From Dactylorhiza incarnata (lineage: Eukaryota; Streptophyta; Magnoliopsida; Asparagales; Orchidaceae): a stretch of 64,000 nucleotides of DNA. The notes under the pieces are model-generated. The model had not been told where the DNA came from and did no database searches. It saw only the letters and a program-made list of their open reading frames with translations. The stretch is from assembly GCA_033032865.1 (NCBI GenBank), contig JAWHQI010000273.1:1488001-1552000 (forward strand). The letters run 5' to 3'. The position numbers and the translations under genes were made by a program. Of this stretch, positions 34,761 to 46,941 are shown piece by piece. Position 1 is the stretch's first letter, and the number at the start of each line of letters is the position of its first letter.

Positions 34761-36211
34761 CCAATAATGGCGGTCAAATGTCGATGAACGATAATAATGC
34801 ACACAATAAAAAAAATGCTCGCAAATCGAGAATTAATATTAAATTATGCGGTGAGATCGACGGTAGATCTCGCGATGAAAACTCATGTTGATCGCGCGAT
34901 GTTAATAAGTAATGGAGCTTGCAACGAAGAATTTTGATGATGATGTGAATAAGCAGTGGAGCTTGCAGCGAAGATTTACGATGATGATGGAGTCGAGCAC
35001 GCCATTACATAGTTTCGATTTAGAGTAGAATTATCAAATCAAGGACGCATCGCCGATTTAAATAATATTTTAGTTATAGCTCGATGCCTTATAGGTCATT
35101 GTCGCATCCACCAACAAGTGATGCGCATGCGGCAGACAATTACAAAACCTTGATTAGATCAAAGATATTGACCCTAGAAGTGTTTATGTAAGTCCAATGA
35201 TCGTGTGATGGAATCAACAACGATTGTACATTCGTGGTAGTCATGGAGCGTGCGACGGAGACCTTTGGTGGTGAAGATTCCCATTTTGTGGAATATCTTG
35301 TCGACTAAGGATAGAATAACTGAACAAACGCCCTTAGCGTTACCCACTTCAAGATAAATTATCAACGACATGATGTCTGTTAAATCATGGCCGCGCCGCC
35401 AACCATATGAGGTGGCTAACCAACCTCCTATTTTAGGTCTGTGAAGTGGTTAGGATCCCTAATCTGAGGCGTTTATCACACTTAAGCATATGATTATACA
35501 TAACCACTTAATGGTTCAATGAAATAAACAGATGTGAGATTTGTGTAGTGTTTTGGTTGGGTAGAGTAGCAAGTTGTTCGCCTCTCTTAGTTGGTGCCCT
35601 ACACTGTATGTAACTCTGCTTGTATGAAAATATATTGTGCTTGAATGTTTGTGGCGGGTCGTTGGATCTACCGGTGGTACACTTCGGAGGGTTAGGAAAA
35701 CAACTTTAGGATATCATCATGGTCGAACAACAACGTGCGCCATAGCCTAATTTGTTATTTGTGTAGGTGTTAGCCACTTGGAGTTCGACCTGAGATATGC
35801 CTCGGTATTTTTGTTTGTTCCGCTAGTATCGGCGAAGACTGAGTATGAGCTTAGGCAGCCGTACGTAAGGCCTAGAGATAATTATGCTTAAATATCATAG
35901 AAGTGGCTAGGGCGTTCTGTAACACCCCAGTTTTCCCAACGCCTGAAGTCAAGATTGTTGTAGCAGAAAGCTAACACTAACGGTAAGTACTACCGCTGAC
36001 AGTAGCAACTACAAGCTCTAGTTTTTCAGCTCGAAACTCACTCTGTTACTAATGCCGAGTAGTAGGCACTACCACTGGCAATAACTGTGTTGTTGGGAAG
36101 CTTCACTGTGTCAACAAGACGATGTCGCCGAGAGATATTCGACTAGACGCTAGCGCGACGTGGTAGCAATACTGCAGCGGTAGGTCTTCAAGTCGAATCA
36201 CGTCGCAGTAG

Positions 36212-36256
36212 CGCGAGAGGGAGAGAGAGAGAGAGAGGGAGAGAGAGAGAGAGAGA
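36212..36256 (+). repeat. (GA)n microsatellite
   Basis: Nearly pure GA with occasional GGGA interruptions, inside the E5 LTR. Confidence 0.95.
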
Positions 36257-37135
36257 CGCTACTGGAGGTTAAGCTCGAAATCTAGCGCGATGCGGTAGCG
36301 CTACCACCGCACAGTAGTTGGCGGAACCAGATCCGTAAGTAACATTTTCTTGGCATCCAAACTCCTTAGATCTTAATCCAAGGGCCCAGATTAATGCGTC
36401 TGAAAGCCCTAAGTATGGCAGAGGAATTCTCCCCTCTTATATCTCAAGTCATTTGTGACTTTGGGGCTAGGGTGAAAGGGAGAGCTTGGAGGAGGATGAA
36501 GAGCAAGATCTGCCAACGTTTGAGCTTCGGAGCTCCGTCGTCGATCCAAGATTAGTTTCACGAAGAGGGTTCGATGGCGCTCACTTTCATCCGTGCTTTT
36601 TGACCGTTCCATAGAGAGTAAGAGAGTTCAAAGGGTAACGACATCTCTCCTCCCGGTTTTAGGATGCGCTCATGACATCTCTTATTTTGCCTTCCTTATT
36701 TCTGTATTTTTTGGCACCGGATCTCTCAAATGAGAGGGGTTCGGGTTGCCTTGGTCCAAGAGGAACCTTCAGGTTGATTGAGTCCGTCCCCGACATTATT
36801 TTGCATTATAGATCCGCTCCGTTTGCAGATTAGGAAATGTGGGTGAAGCCGAAATTGCGACCGGTGGTTCATTTCGGTGATGTTGCTTAACGTGCATTTT
36901 ATGGATTTTGCTAGAAATTAGATTGCGTCAAAAATGTCATTGCGATGCCCTAATATTTTTGTGTGAGAATGAACGTTGACTTGGGGCGGGAAAATTTGTG
37001 CGTGTTGAATGGCTTGTGATGCCTATTTGTGTGTGAAGTCGTGGCTTGGTCTTTGTGGTCGGCTAGCTAGACCATGAATGTTGATATTCATGTGTGGAGA
37101 CTGTCCCGACAAAAGTCCCCTTTGTGATAACTGAC

Positions 37136-37320
37136 GAGAACGGCTGTGCTGATGGACAAGCCCGATGGCATTGTTGGCCATGTTCGGGTGGGGTCTAGGC
37201 AAAAGTTCTTAGCATCGATTGTGCTCGGTTTGATAATTTTGGCGAGAATGGGTGAGCTGATGGACAATCCCGATGACATTGTGGGCCATGTGCGGCTGGG
37301 GTCTCAACGGGAGTTCTCGG
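37136..37320 (+). repeat. Imperfect 108-bp tandem duplication in the E5 LTR
   Basis: 'gagaaYggg' then 'gctgatggacaaKcccgatg' recurs at an offset of 108 bp (37136 and 37244). The second copy is cut short after about 77 bp. Confidence 0.75.
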
Positions 37321-38093
37321 CCTTGGGCTTGCATACCTTTGGGGGAAATGATGATTTCCCCTATTTTTGTTATGAAGTAATGATGTGTGATGATATTTTA
37401 GAAGCATATAAGCCAAAGGGTGCCTTGGGTGAAACACAGGCTTGCATTCATACTGCATTGGTAGGCCCCTTATTTTATTTGCTCAACATAAAAACGTTGA
37501 TGATGCTTGTGACACTCATACATGTTGTTTTTTATGTTACTTCACTTTAATTACATTTGCATATGAAGTGCTGACTTGTAGGCTAATGTAGTTCCCCAGG
37601 GTCCGCTAGGACGGTCGGGAGGAGGGGTGTTGTTACATCGTTTATGGTTAGCCATAGCTGACCCTCGTTATACTGCTTTTTCCGTAATGGATGCAGGGCA
37701 AGGATCGCAAGTTGGAGCCAGCTCGTCGACCAAAAAGGCATAAGCTGACCCTCGTTATACTGCTTTCTCCTATTTTCCTGCATGTTTATGTTTTCATCAT
37801 GTTGTTCCGGCTTGCATGCCGAGGTAGCATTGGAATGCTTTCACCCTTAAGATGTTTGGTGTTGTATGGATGATGATTTAACCATTGGTATTGTAAGTTT
37901 ATAAGACCCGGGTTACTCTTATGTTGATGTGGACAACTTCTGCGTTTATGTTAGTGTTTCTGCTGTATTTGTTCTGAGTTTTGAGTTGGGTAGATTCTAT
38001 ATCATTTTTAATACTAAAGATGTGATGATTATATTCTGCGGGGTTTCGACCGGGCCCTTATTATATGGTCAATACAAGGGAGGTGTTATAATT

Positions 38094-38105
38094 TGGTATT
38101 AGATC
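38094..38105 (+). other. E5 primer binding site (mutated)
   Basis: TGGTATTAGATC in the place of TGGTATCAGAGC, three bases after the LTR end. Both C/G changes fit deamination or drift. Confidence 0.7.
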
Positions 38106-38249
38106 TAGGTTAGCATTCTTATGGAGATTAGTGTAATCAGATTGCGTAATAAGGTTGTCAACATTGGAGTATTTTGTTGGGCCATGAGTGTCCCTGTGTT
38201 CGAGTCTTGCGAATAGAGCTTGATTTGTTTGTTGCCTTGCTTATGCTAT

Positions 38250-39428
38250 GATGGAGGCGATGATGTGGGTCCATCGAAGCGGTGAGAGGAGCCTTCGACA
38301 AGCAGTGCTACTGCTCCGACCCTCATGAATATGGGCGTTTCCCCATCAGACTTCTATCGCATGGTAGTAGAGGCGATGGTAGCGGCCCAAGCTGCGACGA
38401 TGCCACAGGTTACGACACCTGTTGTGCATGTTATGACTCCTGTTACCTCGGTTGCGATGCCTGTTACACCGGAGGAAGGAGTAAGGCATGCATAGCCGTT
38501 AGCTGAGAGAGTGTTTGGGAAAGGAGATTGACAGATGAAGTTCTTTATGAGTTTCCATCCTCCGACATTCAAAGGAGTCGACACTCTGATGGATGCCAAG
38601 GACTGGTAGGCGAGGATTCAGGAACTCCTGAAAGCGGCAGAGATCCCAGAGGATAAGCAGTCCCAGTTTGCGACTTTTATGTTAGAAGGTGATGCCAAGC
38701 TGTGGTGGGTGAATCATAGCGGTCGTCATTTCCCTGGACATGCCCCGTCCATGGAAGAGTATGAGAACGCCTTCCTGAAGCGTTATATCCCCTCTTCGAC
38801 GAGGTTAGCACTTCAGAGATAGTTCTTGCACTTGGTGCAGCGTGAGAAGATGGTAGATGAGTACCTGCATGAGTTTACTAATCTGGGTTGTTACGCAGGG
38901 ATGACCATGGATGATGATGAGGAGAGGAATAACCTCTTCTATCAAGGACTAAGAGAAAATCTAAGGCAACCCCTTATAGCCTTAAAGAATGCGGGATTCA
39001 ATGAGCTAGTTGAAGCCGCTCGAACGTTGGAGAGCAACATGGAGAGAACCCAATGTCGTAAGGGCTTTGCAACAAAGCAAGGAGAAGGTAAACCTTCTCA
39101 GTGTTAATGGAAGTCAGAGGGAAATCGGTGGAAGAAAAAGCCCCGTCCTTTTAAGCCTGGTGAGAGAAGCGGTGCAACTTCTGGAGAGTTTCATTCCAAG
39201 GGACCTGTGACGTGCTTTAGTGTGGCAAGGTGGGCCACATAATTCGGTTTTGTCCCGAGGGTGGAGTTGAGCCAGAGCAGAGGCAGGAGCAGTCGGTGCA
39301 TTCCAACCCTAGTATTGGGGAGAAAGTGAAAGCAGCGGAGTTAAGTGATTCACATTTCCCTCTAGTGCAGCCTAGAGAGTACAACCTTGGGCATCAGGAA
39401 GCGATGAGTCAACTCGATGTGGTGATAG
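38250..39428 (+). pseudogene. gag: E5 Gag, broken
   Basis: Ty3-gypsy Gag of a different branch from E1 and E3. Recognisable pieces are FHPPTFKGVDTLMDAKDW (38547 on), the capsid-domain helices around WWVNHSGRHFPG and FLKRYIPSSTR, and EYLHEFTNLGCYAGM-like sequence in the ORF at 38826-39107. A zinc knuckle near 39205-39255 is disrupted. Several frameshifts and stops occur (for example near 38608, 38819 and 39105). The last exon-like frame (39230-39463) reaches DVVIG at 39428, where the conserved donor lies. Confidence 0.75.
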
Positions 39429-39503
39429 GTACAAAAAGTTTAAATTTTCATTCAGTAACTTAAAACTATTTACGACCTTTACTTTTTGTTATGTGCTTGT
39501 TAG
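39429..39503 (+). other. Predicted phase-1 intron between E5 Gag and protease
   Basis: 75 bp, donor G|GTACAA, acceptor TTGTTAG|G. Splicing joins DVVIG to FVLVLGYPSRV in frame, which matches the usual protease start. Homologous in position and phase to the E1, E3 and E4 introns. Confidence 0.65.
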
Positions 39504-39757
39504 GCTTTGTGCTAGTTTTGGGCTACCCCTCCAGAGTGTCGTTCGAAATAGGAGCGCATCAGACTCTTTTCTCGCAGAAAGCTTTATCTGGAGGATCGGT
39601 GTTGAGACTGTCGAGGCAAAGGTGGAGCTTAGCGTGCGCATGCCAAATGGGTCTTTCATGACCACCGGGAGGAAAGGACACATTAGTTTGAGAATATGCG
39701 ATTGTGACATCGAGTTGGTATCAACAATTCTACCACTAGCAGAATTTGAAATTATCT
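39504..39757 (+). pseudogene. E5 protease fragment, truncated
   Basis: The aspartic protease start reads FVLVLGYPSRVSFEIGA, where the expected active-site DTG/DSG is EIG. A frameshift follows, then SVRMPNGSFMTTGRKG and PLAEFEII. The frame is cut at 39757, where minus-strand E4 integrase begins. RT, RNase H, integrase and the 3' LTR of E5 are absent. Confidence 0.75.
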
Positions 39758-40636
39758 AGGACGCACATGCGGAGCATATCCTCCAAGGTTCTGTTAGTAC
39801 GTTCAGCCTGCCCATCCATTTGAGGATGGAAGGTAGTACTAAACTTCAACTTTGTACCCAACAACTTGTGGATTAGCCTCCAATCTTTCGAAGTAAAGCG
39901 CCCGTCTCAGTCACTTACGATGCTACGGGGCACACAGTGCAATCGTACAATGTTGTCAACATATAGCTTTGCTAACTTCTCCACTGAGTCGTCCTTCCGG
40001 TTTGGAATAAAGTGGGCTTCCTTCGTCAAGCGATCCACGATCACCCAAACAACATCATTCCCACTCTGCGATCTCGACAAACCGTGTACGAAATCCATCG
40101 AAATGTCATCAATTTTCCATTCCGGCACATGCAACGACATCAGGAACCCACTAGGTTTCTGACATTCGTCCTTCACCAATGCACAAGTTTTACACTTTGC
40201 CACATAAAAGGTGATGTCCTTCTTCAAACCTGGCCACCAAAACAACTTTTTTATGTCTTGGTACATTTTGTGCTCCCCGGGTGAATTGAGTATTTTGAAA
40301 AATGTGCTTCGTACATCAATTCTTCCCACAATTTACCAACATTTAGGACGCACAACCGACCGTATTTCCACATAAGACCGTCGTCCAACACAAACTCTGC
40401 TGCAGACCCATCCCCAGTCTCTGCCAAGTAGCATAGCATGCTCGTATCAAGCTCCAGGGCCTGTCGTATTCTGTCAGCGAGGTCGTATTGCACCTCCATC
40501 CAGTTCAAGCACGAACTCGCACTAGAACTCCTCTCCATACAGGAGATCTCTAAGGCTTCCAAGTCCCTGATCAGACGCAAATCATGCATCTGAATCCAGG
40601 TGGCATGCGCAGAAGCCCTTCAGCTCAAAGCATCTG
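39758..40636 (-). pseudogene. pol: E4 pol, integrase part (minus strand, 3'-truncated)
   Basis: Read leftward from 40636, this continues E4 pol beyond the E3 insertion: end of RNase H, then integrase with finger (HPGSTKCTKT near 40265; CKTCALVK), core (ISMDFVHGLSRSQSGNDVVWVIVDRLTK; IVSD) and the E-containing region near 39790. It stops at 39758 against E5, so the C-terminal domain and the LTR are lost. One main frame break lies near 40265, where ORFs 40251-40589 and 39907-40329 overlap. A further frame change lies near 39905. Confidence 0.85.
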
Positions 40637-42800
40637 TGTAACACCCCAGTTTTCTGCTTTGCGAGCTAACGCCCGGCGGTAGTCCTACCGCAGGTGGTAG
40701 GGAGATCGACGAGCGGCGAGCGGGAAAGTTTTAGTCGAGCTGTTAGCGAGGCGCGGTAGTGTGAGCGTGGCGCGGTAGAAGGAGCCTAGAAAGTGAAAAA
40801 AAACGAGCTCTGTCGCTGGTGCGGGGCGGTAGCTCTACCGCCGCTGTCGAGTTTCATTTATATATAATTTTGAAATAAGAAAATTAAAATTTAAAATATA
40901 AATAATTTTAATATTTATAAAGTCAAATGTGTATATAAATATGTATATATATGTATAGATATAATTAATTAAGCCATATGTGGCCATGGGAAGGCAAATT
41001 CCACTTTCCTCTTCTTTTAGTCTTCATCTTCCCGTGCAAGTCATAAAAATCTGAGTTCAATTTTTTAGAAAGAGAGAGGGAGGGTTCTAGTGAGAGAAGG
41101 AGGAGAAGAGAGCCTTGGAAGGAGATTTCTCCACCGTCGGCGACCGGTTTTCTCGCTGGAGCAAAGGAAACGAAAGCCCTCGGCGAGGGCTTGCTTCCGA
41201 GGTGTTTTTCGCCGGGCGAGGCGAAGTTCCGGCGGCGCGTCGAGGCAAGTAGATCTCTCTTCCTAGCTTTTAATGGTGAATATCTACAGTTCTTGGATTT
41301 TTTCCCCTTTTAAGCTTAGTAGTACCTTAGCAGCTAGTCTTTGCTAGAAATTTTAGTTTTTTTTAAATATGATTAGGGTGCTGCAGCATAAATAGGTCAA
41401 AATCGTATCGCTTAGGACTTAGGAATTTCGAAAAACGCTCGTTAAAATGCGTCCAGGTAAAGAAGAAAAATTAGTCGAATGGTTCCGACAAATTAATCGG
41501 AGGGTCGTGAATGCTAGGAAAATTAGTCGAATAATCTCATTGGTCATCTGGTAAGTCTAGGTAGAATTCGTCGGATGGATCCGTCGAAAGCGCCTAATCG
41601 TTCCGCTGAATTCGGCAGTTCGTCCAGCCGAATTTGTTTCCTTCTGATTCCTTTAGCTTGTGTCATTCCCTTTTTGGGCGGAGGCAAGGTCCTTCGAGAT
41701 CTATTAAGACTTCTACGTAAGTCTTTTTATTTCGACTTGTGGATGTTTGGAATCCATTTCGAAAGGTCTTGTTGAGAAATTGGTCTTTTTTGTTGGTGAT
41801 ACCCGTTAGTGGGGGTTAAGCTACTATATGATGGGGGATGTTCATTATTTTTGGTCGTTGGATGGTTTGTGACGCGGATGGTCCACCACCATGATGCCTT
41901 TTTTGGCTTATGTCTGTTGGATGGTCGGTGACCGGTTTGGTCTACCTCCACAGGGCTATTGAATTTGAGATGGTATTGACATCGTCATGTTCACCATCAC
42001 ATTCTTCCCCTCATCTTATGGCAACATTTTGGGAATCTGTGCAATTGATGCACTTCGTCATGATATTATATTCTGCCGCTGACTTTCTTTTCTTGAGGTC
42101 TACTTGCACCCTATGTGGTCTGAGGCATTCATTTGTTTTGAATGCCTCGGGTTCAGGTGTTTAGCCGCGCTGCTCCAGAGTTTGCTCCAACTTGTTGATG
42201 TGCTGACTTTCTTGTTTACCCTTGGTGAGGAGTTCTCTTTACTTGTTTTACTTTTGTTTAAAAACAAACTTTTATTTGGATGCTATGGGTTCGTGTCAGT
42301 TGTTTGGTGCCCATGGTGTTTGTCCTTCCTTTTTGAATCTTTTGTCTGATCGCCACTCTGCTTATATACATGATGCTCTCTGGGAACTGTTTTATGATAG
42401 GGTGAATGGTAGATATTTTTATATACTAAATGTGCACCTTATATTTCATGGCATGTTTATGAAAAAGGCACCTATCTTCGAATGTGTAGCAAATGATTTG
42501 ATATTTATATTTATATCCTTATAACCTAAAGGCCATGCTTAATGAGAAAACAAATGTATTTTTCTGCTGCGAAATTATTTTTATTTACTAGTGGACTATA
42601 TGATCCACTGACCGAGGGACACGGTCATAACCTAAACTCATGATTTTTCTTCATTATAGTAAGTTAATGTACTTTTAAATGTCGTTTGAGCGGTTAGCCT
42701 GTGCATCAGGAGTTGTCCCCTACCTGACGTGGCATCGCAGCGCACAGTTTCCCTTTACTCTGATCTAATATTATATGGTGGGAAAATGCGGGTTGTGACA
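40637..42800 (+). repeat. E3 5' LTR
   Basis: 2164 bp, TGTAACACCCCAG to GGGTTGTGACA. Within its first 65 bp it has the palindromic CGGCGGTAG/CTACCG module (40666-40700), with further copies at 40745-40775 and 40812-40850. The middle (41151-42445) is absent from the 3' LTR. Small plus ORFs (41910-42524) have no domain and lie in LTR sequence. Confidence 0.95.
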
Positions 42801-42802
42801 GT

Positions 42803-42814
42803 TGGTATCAGAGC
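42803..42814 (+). other. E3 primer binding site
   Basis: TGGTATCAGAGC, three bases after the 5' LTR, a perfect tRNA-iMet-type site. Confidence 0.9.
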
Positions 42815-43458
42815 GGGGTTTAGCCGGGTTGCTGTGATGTTCTGGTTGGCCCGGTTAACCCCTGGTAAGACGTGATAATCATTGCATACACACACCGAGG
42901 GTCATCCGTCGATCGTGACTGAAGCATGAACACAACACGCATGCATAATAGAGAAGTATACGGGGCATATTATGTAGTATGGGTTGCATAATATGTGTTT
43001 GTATGTGGATCCACCATAGGTAACAATATGTGGCCGTTATGTAGTATGGGATGCATAACACCAGCCTCATGGATGTTTTTCTAGATTTTCTCTTTTCGTT
43101 ACATGCGATAATATGTAGTATGGGATGCATAAGATCGCATGTGTACGCCGCTCATAACATGCATTAAGGCTTCATTAGAATGCATAGCACGACATAAGCA
43201 TAGCATTGCATTACACAAGCACACGTGCCAAGTTAAAGATCGACAGGATGACACCTGTACACGCATGATTTAAGAAACACAATGTGAAGCATGCATTCAA
43301 GCATAAGATAGGCACAAGAGTTAAGGACTAAGTGAAAATAACGTGCATTTGATCTTGTTCCCAGAGCAATATGTTAGCAGAAGTTGGTATTTGTTTTCAT
43401 TTCCTTTGTTCGTGGGTTATGGGGTGTGTTAGTGAGTGTTTTATTTCAATCTGTAGGA

Positions 43459-44745
43459 ATGGCTCGCAGGCGTCCCCCGGTGAAACCTGCCCCCCAGTCA
43501 GAGGGAGAGTCTTCTGGTGCCCAGAATGAGGCAATCATTGAAGAATTGCGTCAGAGCAATTTGGCCGTTGTCAGGCAGATGGCTGCAATGCAAGAGCAGT
43601 TGCAAGCATTTATAGCTGCTTCAGAGAGACCGCAGACTGTTGATCCAGGTGCTGCAGCGGGTCAGGATACTCTTGCCTGTCCTGCTACTTTGGTACCCAC
43701 AGTTGCGATACCACCCGAGTTGAACTTCATCTCTCACTTCCAGCGAGTAGGACCCCGGACCTATGATGGGAGAGCCGACTTCTTGGCGCTAGATGATTGG
43801 ATCGTGTCGATGGAAGAGATGTTCTCGTATTTCGGTGTTACGGCTGATCAGAAGGTTATGGTTGCTGCTTTTCAACTGAAAGGTCTTGCCAAGGTTTGGT
43901 GGATTCGTGTGAAGGAAGGTCTTACCGATGGTTGCTCCTGGGACGAATTCAAGAAGATCTTGTTGCGGAAGTTTTTACCGGCAGTCGAGCAGGACCGCTT
44001 AAGGAATGAATTCCTGTACTTGAAGCAGAGACAGCTTTCAGTCGGAGCATATGAGATTGAGTTTGCAAAGTTGAGCAGGTTCGCTCCAGAGCTAGTGGCT
44101 TCGGAAGAAGGAAGAGTGAAAAGATTTCTTGGAGGGCTAGGAGTGAAGTCCAGCAGTTGGCTTGTGCGTACCGCTCTGAGACGTACACCGATGCAGTAGA
44201 AGCCGCTCTGAAGGTAGAGGCAATTGAGAATGCCAAAAACCGAGGAAAGGAGTTGCGGAAAGATACGAGAGGTAGTGAACAAGGAACCGGTCCGGTGCAA
44301 GGAAAGATGAATAAGGTGTTGTGTAGCTTCTGTGGCTGTGCGGGCCATCCGTTCGAGAAGTGCTTCAAAAGACTCGACGCGCAGAGGCAGCCCCAAGTGA
44401 TGGCTCTGCAAGGAGAGCCCAACAAGGATGTAGTTTGTTCTCATTGTAAACGGAGGGGCCATGAGGTTGCCCAGTGCTGGTCCAAGGTCAGAGCCTGTGA
44501 GCAATGTGGACAGAGAGGAGATGATGTGGCTCGGTGCCGTCTAAAGGAGAGGTCGTGTTATTAGTGTGGACTGAAGGGCCATTTGCAGGCCCAGTGCCCG
44601 CAGCTTCAGCCTGCTAGTCAACCGCCTGTTTTTCCTACCTTAATGCCCCCGCCGCCGCATCAACGGCAGACGTTGGATCATGGGAAGGCCAAGTTGAACG
44701 CTGTCACTAAAGAGGAAGCAGAGTGTTCGACTCAAGTCATATCAG
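43459..44745 (+). pseudogene. gag: E3 Gag with four zinc knuckles, broken
   Basis: I choose the ATG at 43459 (MARRRPPVKPAPQSEG): an upstream in-frame ATG at 43384 adds a hydrophobic stretch not seen in related Gags. The capsid domain (FISHFQRVGPRTYDGRAD to FAPELVASEEGR) is intact until a frameshift near 44145. The nucleocapsid part has four CCHC-type units: CSFCGCAGHPFEKC, CSHCKRRGHEVAQC, CEQCGQRGDDVARC (His replaced by Asp) and a fourth, CY*CGLKGHLQAQC, with a TAG at 44562-44564. The frame ends in QVISG at 44745 at the conserved donor. Confidence 0.85.
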
Positions 44746-44823
44746 GTTAGTTGTTTTTTTGTAGCTTTTTGTTTTGTGCATTTAGTTGTGAAAGCAATTC
44801 TATGGTGTGAATTTCTTTTATAG
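44746..44823 (+). other. Predicted phase-1 intron between E3 Gag and protease
   Basis: 78 bp, donor G|GTTAGT, acceptor TTTTATAG|G. Splicing joins VISG to RFKVRD without a stop. The unspliced frame stops at once (TAG inside the donor). Confidence 0.7.
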
Positions 44824-46941
44824 GAAGATTTAAGGTTCGAGACTGTTGGGCTTGCGTCCTCTTTAATTCGGGTGCTACCCATTCCTTTGTGGCCAGTAGA
44901 TTTGTGAATCATCATCGTTGGACTCCAGAGTTTCTTGTCAACCCGTGGTCGGTTAGTTTTCCGTCTGGCGAATCAGTTCTGTCGACCAGTGTGCTGTGCA
45001 GTGTCCAATCCCGTTAGATAACTTCATGGCTTTTGCGGATCAGAAGGTCATTGCTTTGGAAGATTTGACGTGATCCTCAGCATGGATTGGTTAACCCATT
45101 ATGATGCCGTTATCCAGTGTAAGGATAAGCGTCTAGATTTTCTCATGGACGGTGGTCAGCCCATGAGTGTGTTTGGGTTGCCGCGTCAAATGTCTTCTTT
45201 TGCTTCTGTCGTCTGTGCTCGGGCTTTCCTTGAAATCGGTGGTTCTGTTTGTATGGTAGCCCTGTTGAATGCAGCCTGTGCATCGTCCTCGATCGAAAAT
45301 ATTGCAGTGGTGCGAGAGTACCCAGATGTATTTCCTGATAATCTTCCTAGTCTCCCTCCGGAGAGAGAGATAGAGTTTGTTATTGATCTTGAGCCGGATG
45401 CTCGTCCGATAGTTAAAGCCCCGTATTGTATGGTGCCGCGTGAGTTAGAAGAATTGCGTACTCAATTGGATGAGCTATTGCAGTGCGAATTTATTAGGAC
45501 AAGTTCGTCTCTGTGGGGTGCTCCCGTGCTGTTTGTGAAGAAGAAGGATGGTTCTATGCGGCTCTGCATAGACTATCGTGAGTTGAACATGGTAACCGTG
45601 AAGAACAGATATCCATTACCGTGAATCGATGACCTGTTTGATCAGTTGCGTGGTAGTGGTGTATTTTCAAAGATTGACCTTCGTTCCAGCTATCATCAAT
45701 TAAGGATCCGGGAGTCGGATGCACCTCGAACTGCTTTCCGTACACGGTACAGACATTTTGAGTTTTTGGTTATGTCGTTTGCGCTGACGAATGCACCCTC
45801 AGCTTTTATGGACATGATGAACAAAGTCTTTAAAGAATATTTGGACAAGTTCATGGTGGTGTTCATCGACGATGTGTTGGTGTATTCACCTAGCGAAGAA
45901 GAGCATGCTCGGCATTTGCATTTGGTTTTGGCAACCCTAAGAAAGCATAGATTGTATGCTAAGCTAAGCAAATGTGAATTTTGGCTGTCAGAGGTGTCGT
46001 TCCTGGGTCATGTGGTGAACCGAGATGGTGTGTCAGTGGACCCAGCGAAGGTTGTAGAGGTGTTAGAATGGAAAAGGCCACGCTCGCCAAAGGAAATAAG
46101 GAGTTTGTTAGGATTGGCAGGATATTATCGGCGGTTTGTAGAAGGGTTTTCAAGGTTATCTGCACCTTTAACCCAATTGACTCGGAATGGCGTTGCCTTT
46201 GTCTGGAGCGATAAGTGTGAAGAGGTGTTCCAGGAGTTGAAAAGGAGACTATGTTCTGCTCCAGTGTTAGCTCTTCCAGTGGAAGGATTGGAATTCCAAG
46301 TCTATGTGGTTGCGTCGTATGTTGGGCTTGGATGTGTGCTCATGCAAGATGGCAAAGTGATTGCGTATTGGTCTAGGCAATTGAAGATCCACGAAAAGAA
46401 TTACCCTACGCATGACTTGGAGTTCGCTGCTGTGATCTACGCCTTGAAGTTGTGGAGACATTTGTTATACGGCATGTCGTGCAAGATTTACTCGGATCAT
46501 AAGAGTTTGATTTATGTGTTCTCTCAGAAGGAGTTGAACTTGCGACAGCGCAGGTGGATGGAGTATGTTGCCGATTACAATGTAGATATCTTATACCATC
46601 CGGGTAAGGCGAATGTAGTAGCTGATGCCTTGAGTACGAAGTCTGCTGTGTTCGGCTAGTCAGTGCAGTCCTTGGTGGAAGAATTCTACCTATTGAATAT
46701 TGCGGTGAAACCCAAGGATGGGCTGTCTTCTGTGGAATTTGCTGAGCCTTCATGGATTACTCTTACGAGGTTACGTCAGAAGGAAGATCTGGAGTTGCAA
46801 CACGTTCGAGGTAGGGCTGAAAAGGGTGAGTTGCCAGACTTCTCGATTGATCAAGAAGGCACTTTGAAGTATTGTGGTAGATTCTGTATCCATGTTGTAA
46901 ATGAAATCCGAGAGAAGATTTATGAAGAGGCTCATGAGTCT
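44824..46941 (+). pseudogene. pol: E3 Pol, 5' part: protease, RT, RNase H, start of integrase
   Basis: The protease active site reads LFNSGATHSF, with Asn for the catalytic Asp. Frameshifts follow near 45005 and 45068. RT is clean from 45070: [42 protein letters not shown], with one TGA at 45622-45624 in place of CGA. RNase H lacks its first Asp ([11 protein letters not shown]) but keeps [10 protein letters not shown] and [12 protein letters not shown] follows at 46657-46659. The integrase N-terminus is reached (EEAHES) when S2 interrupts after AGTCT at 46937-46941. The frame resumes in phase at 54653. Confidence 0.9.

Larger units (their letters stand above)
33840..35917. other. Unassigned patch with inverted and tandem repeats
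   Basis: Starts where the E2 LTR breaks off. It begins with interlocked inverted repeats (33840-33950), then a CT-rich leader-like stretch (33950-34180) and ~50-bp degenerate tandem repeats (34530-34760). Overlapping ORFs at 33841-34299 and 33987-34283 are Ser/Pro-rich translations of CT-rich DNA without domains. It may be LTR sequence of an element I cannot classify. It ends at the E5 LTR. Confidence 0.4.
35918..38090 (+). repeat. E5 5' LTR
   Basis: 2173 bp, TGTAACACCCCAG to GGTGTTATA (decayed TTACA). It starts like the E3 LTR and has palindrome-related sequence near 35965-36085 and 36146-36320, a GA microsatellite (36212-36256) and an imperfect 108-bp tandem duplication from 37136. ORFs within it (37146-37550 and minus 37195-37458) lie across the duplication and are not convincing genes. 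Confidence 0.75.

Noticed and set aside
43872..44504. Two long minus ORFs (210 and 158 codons)
   Set aside because: Antisense shadows of E3 Gag.
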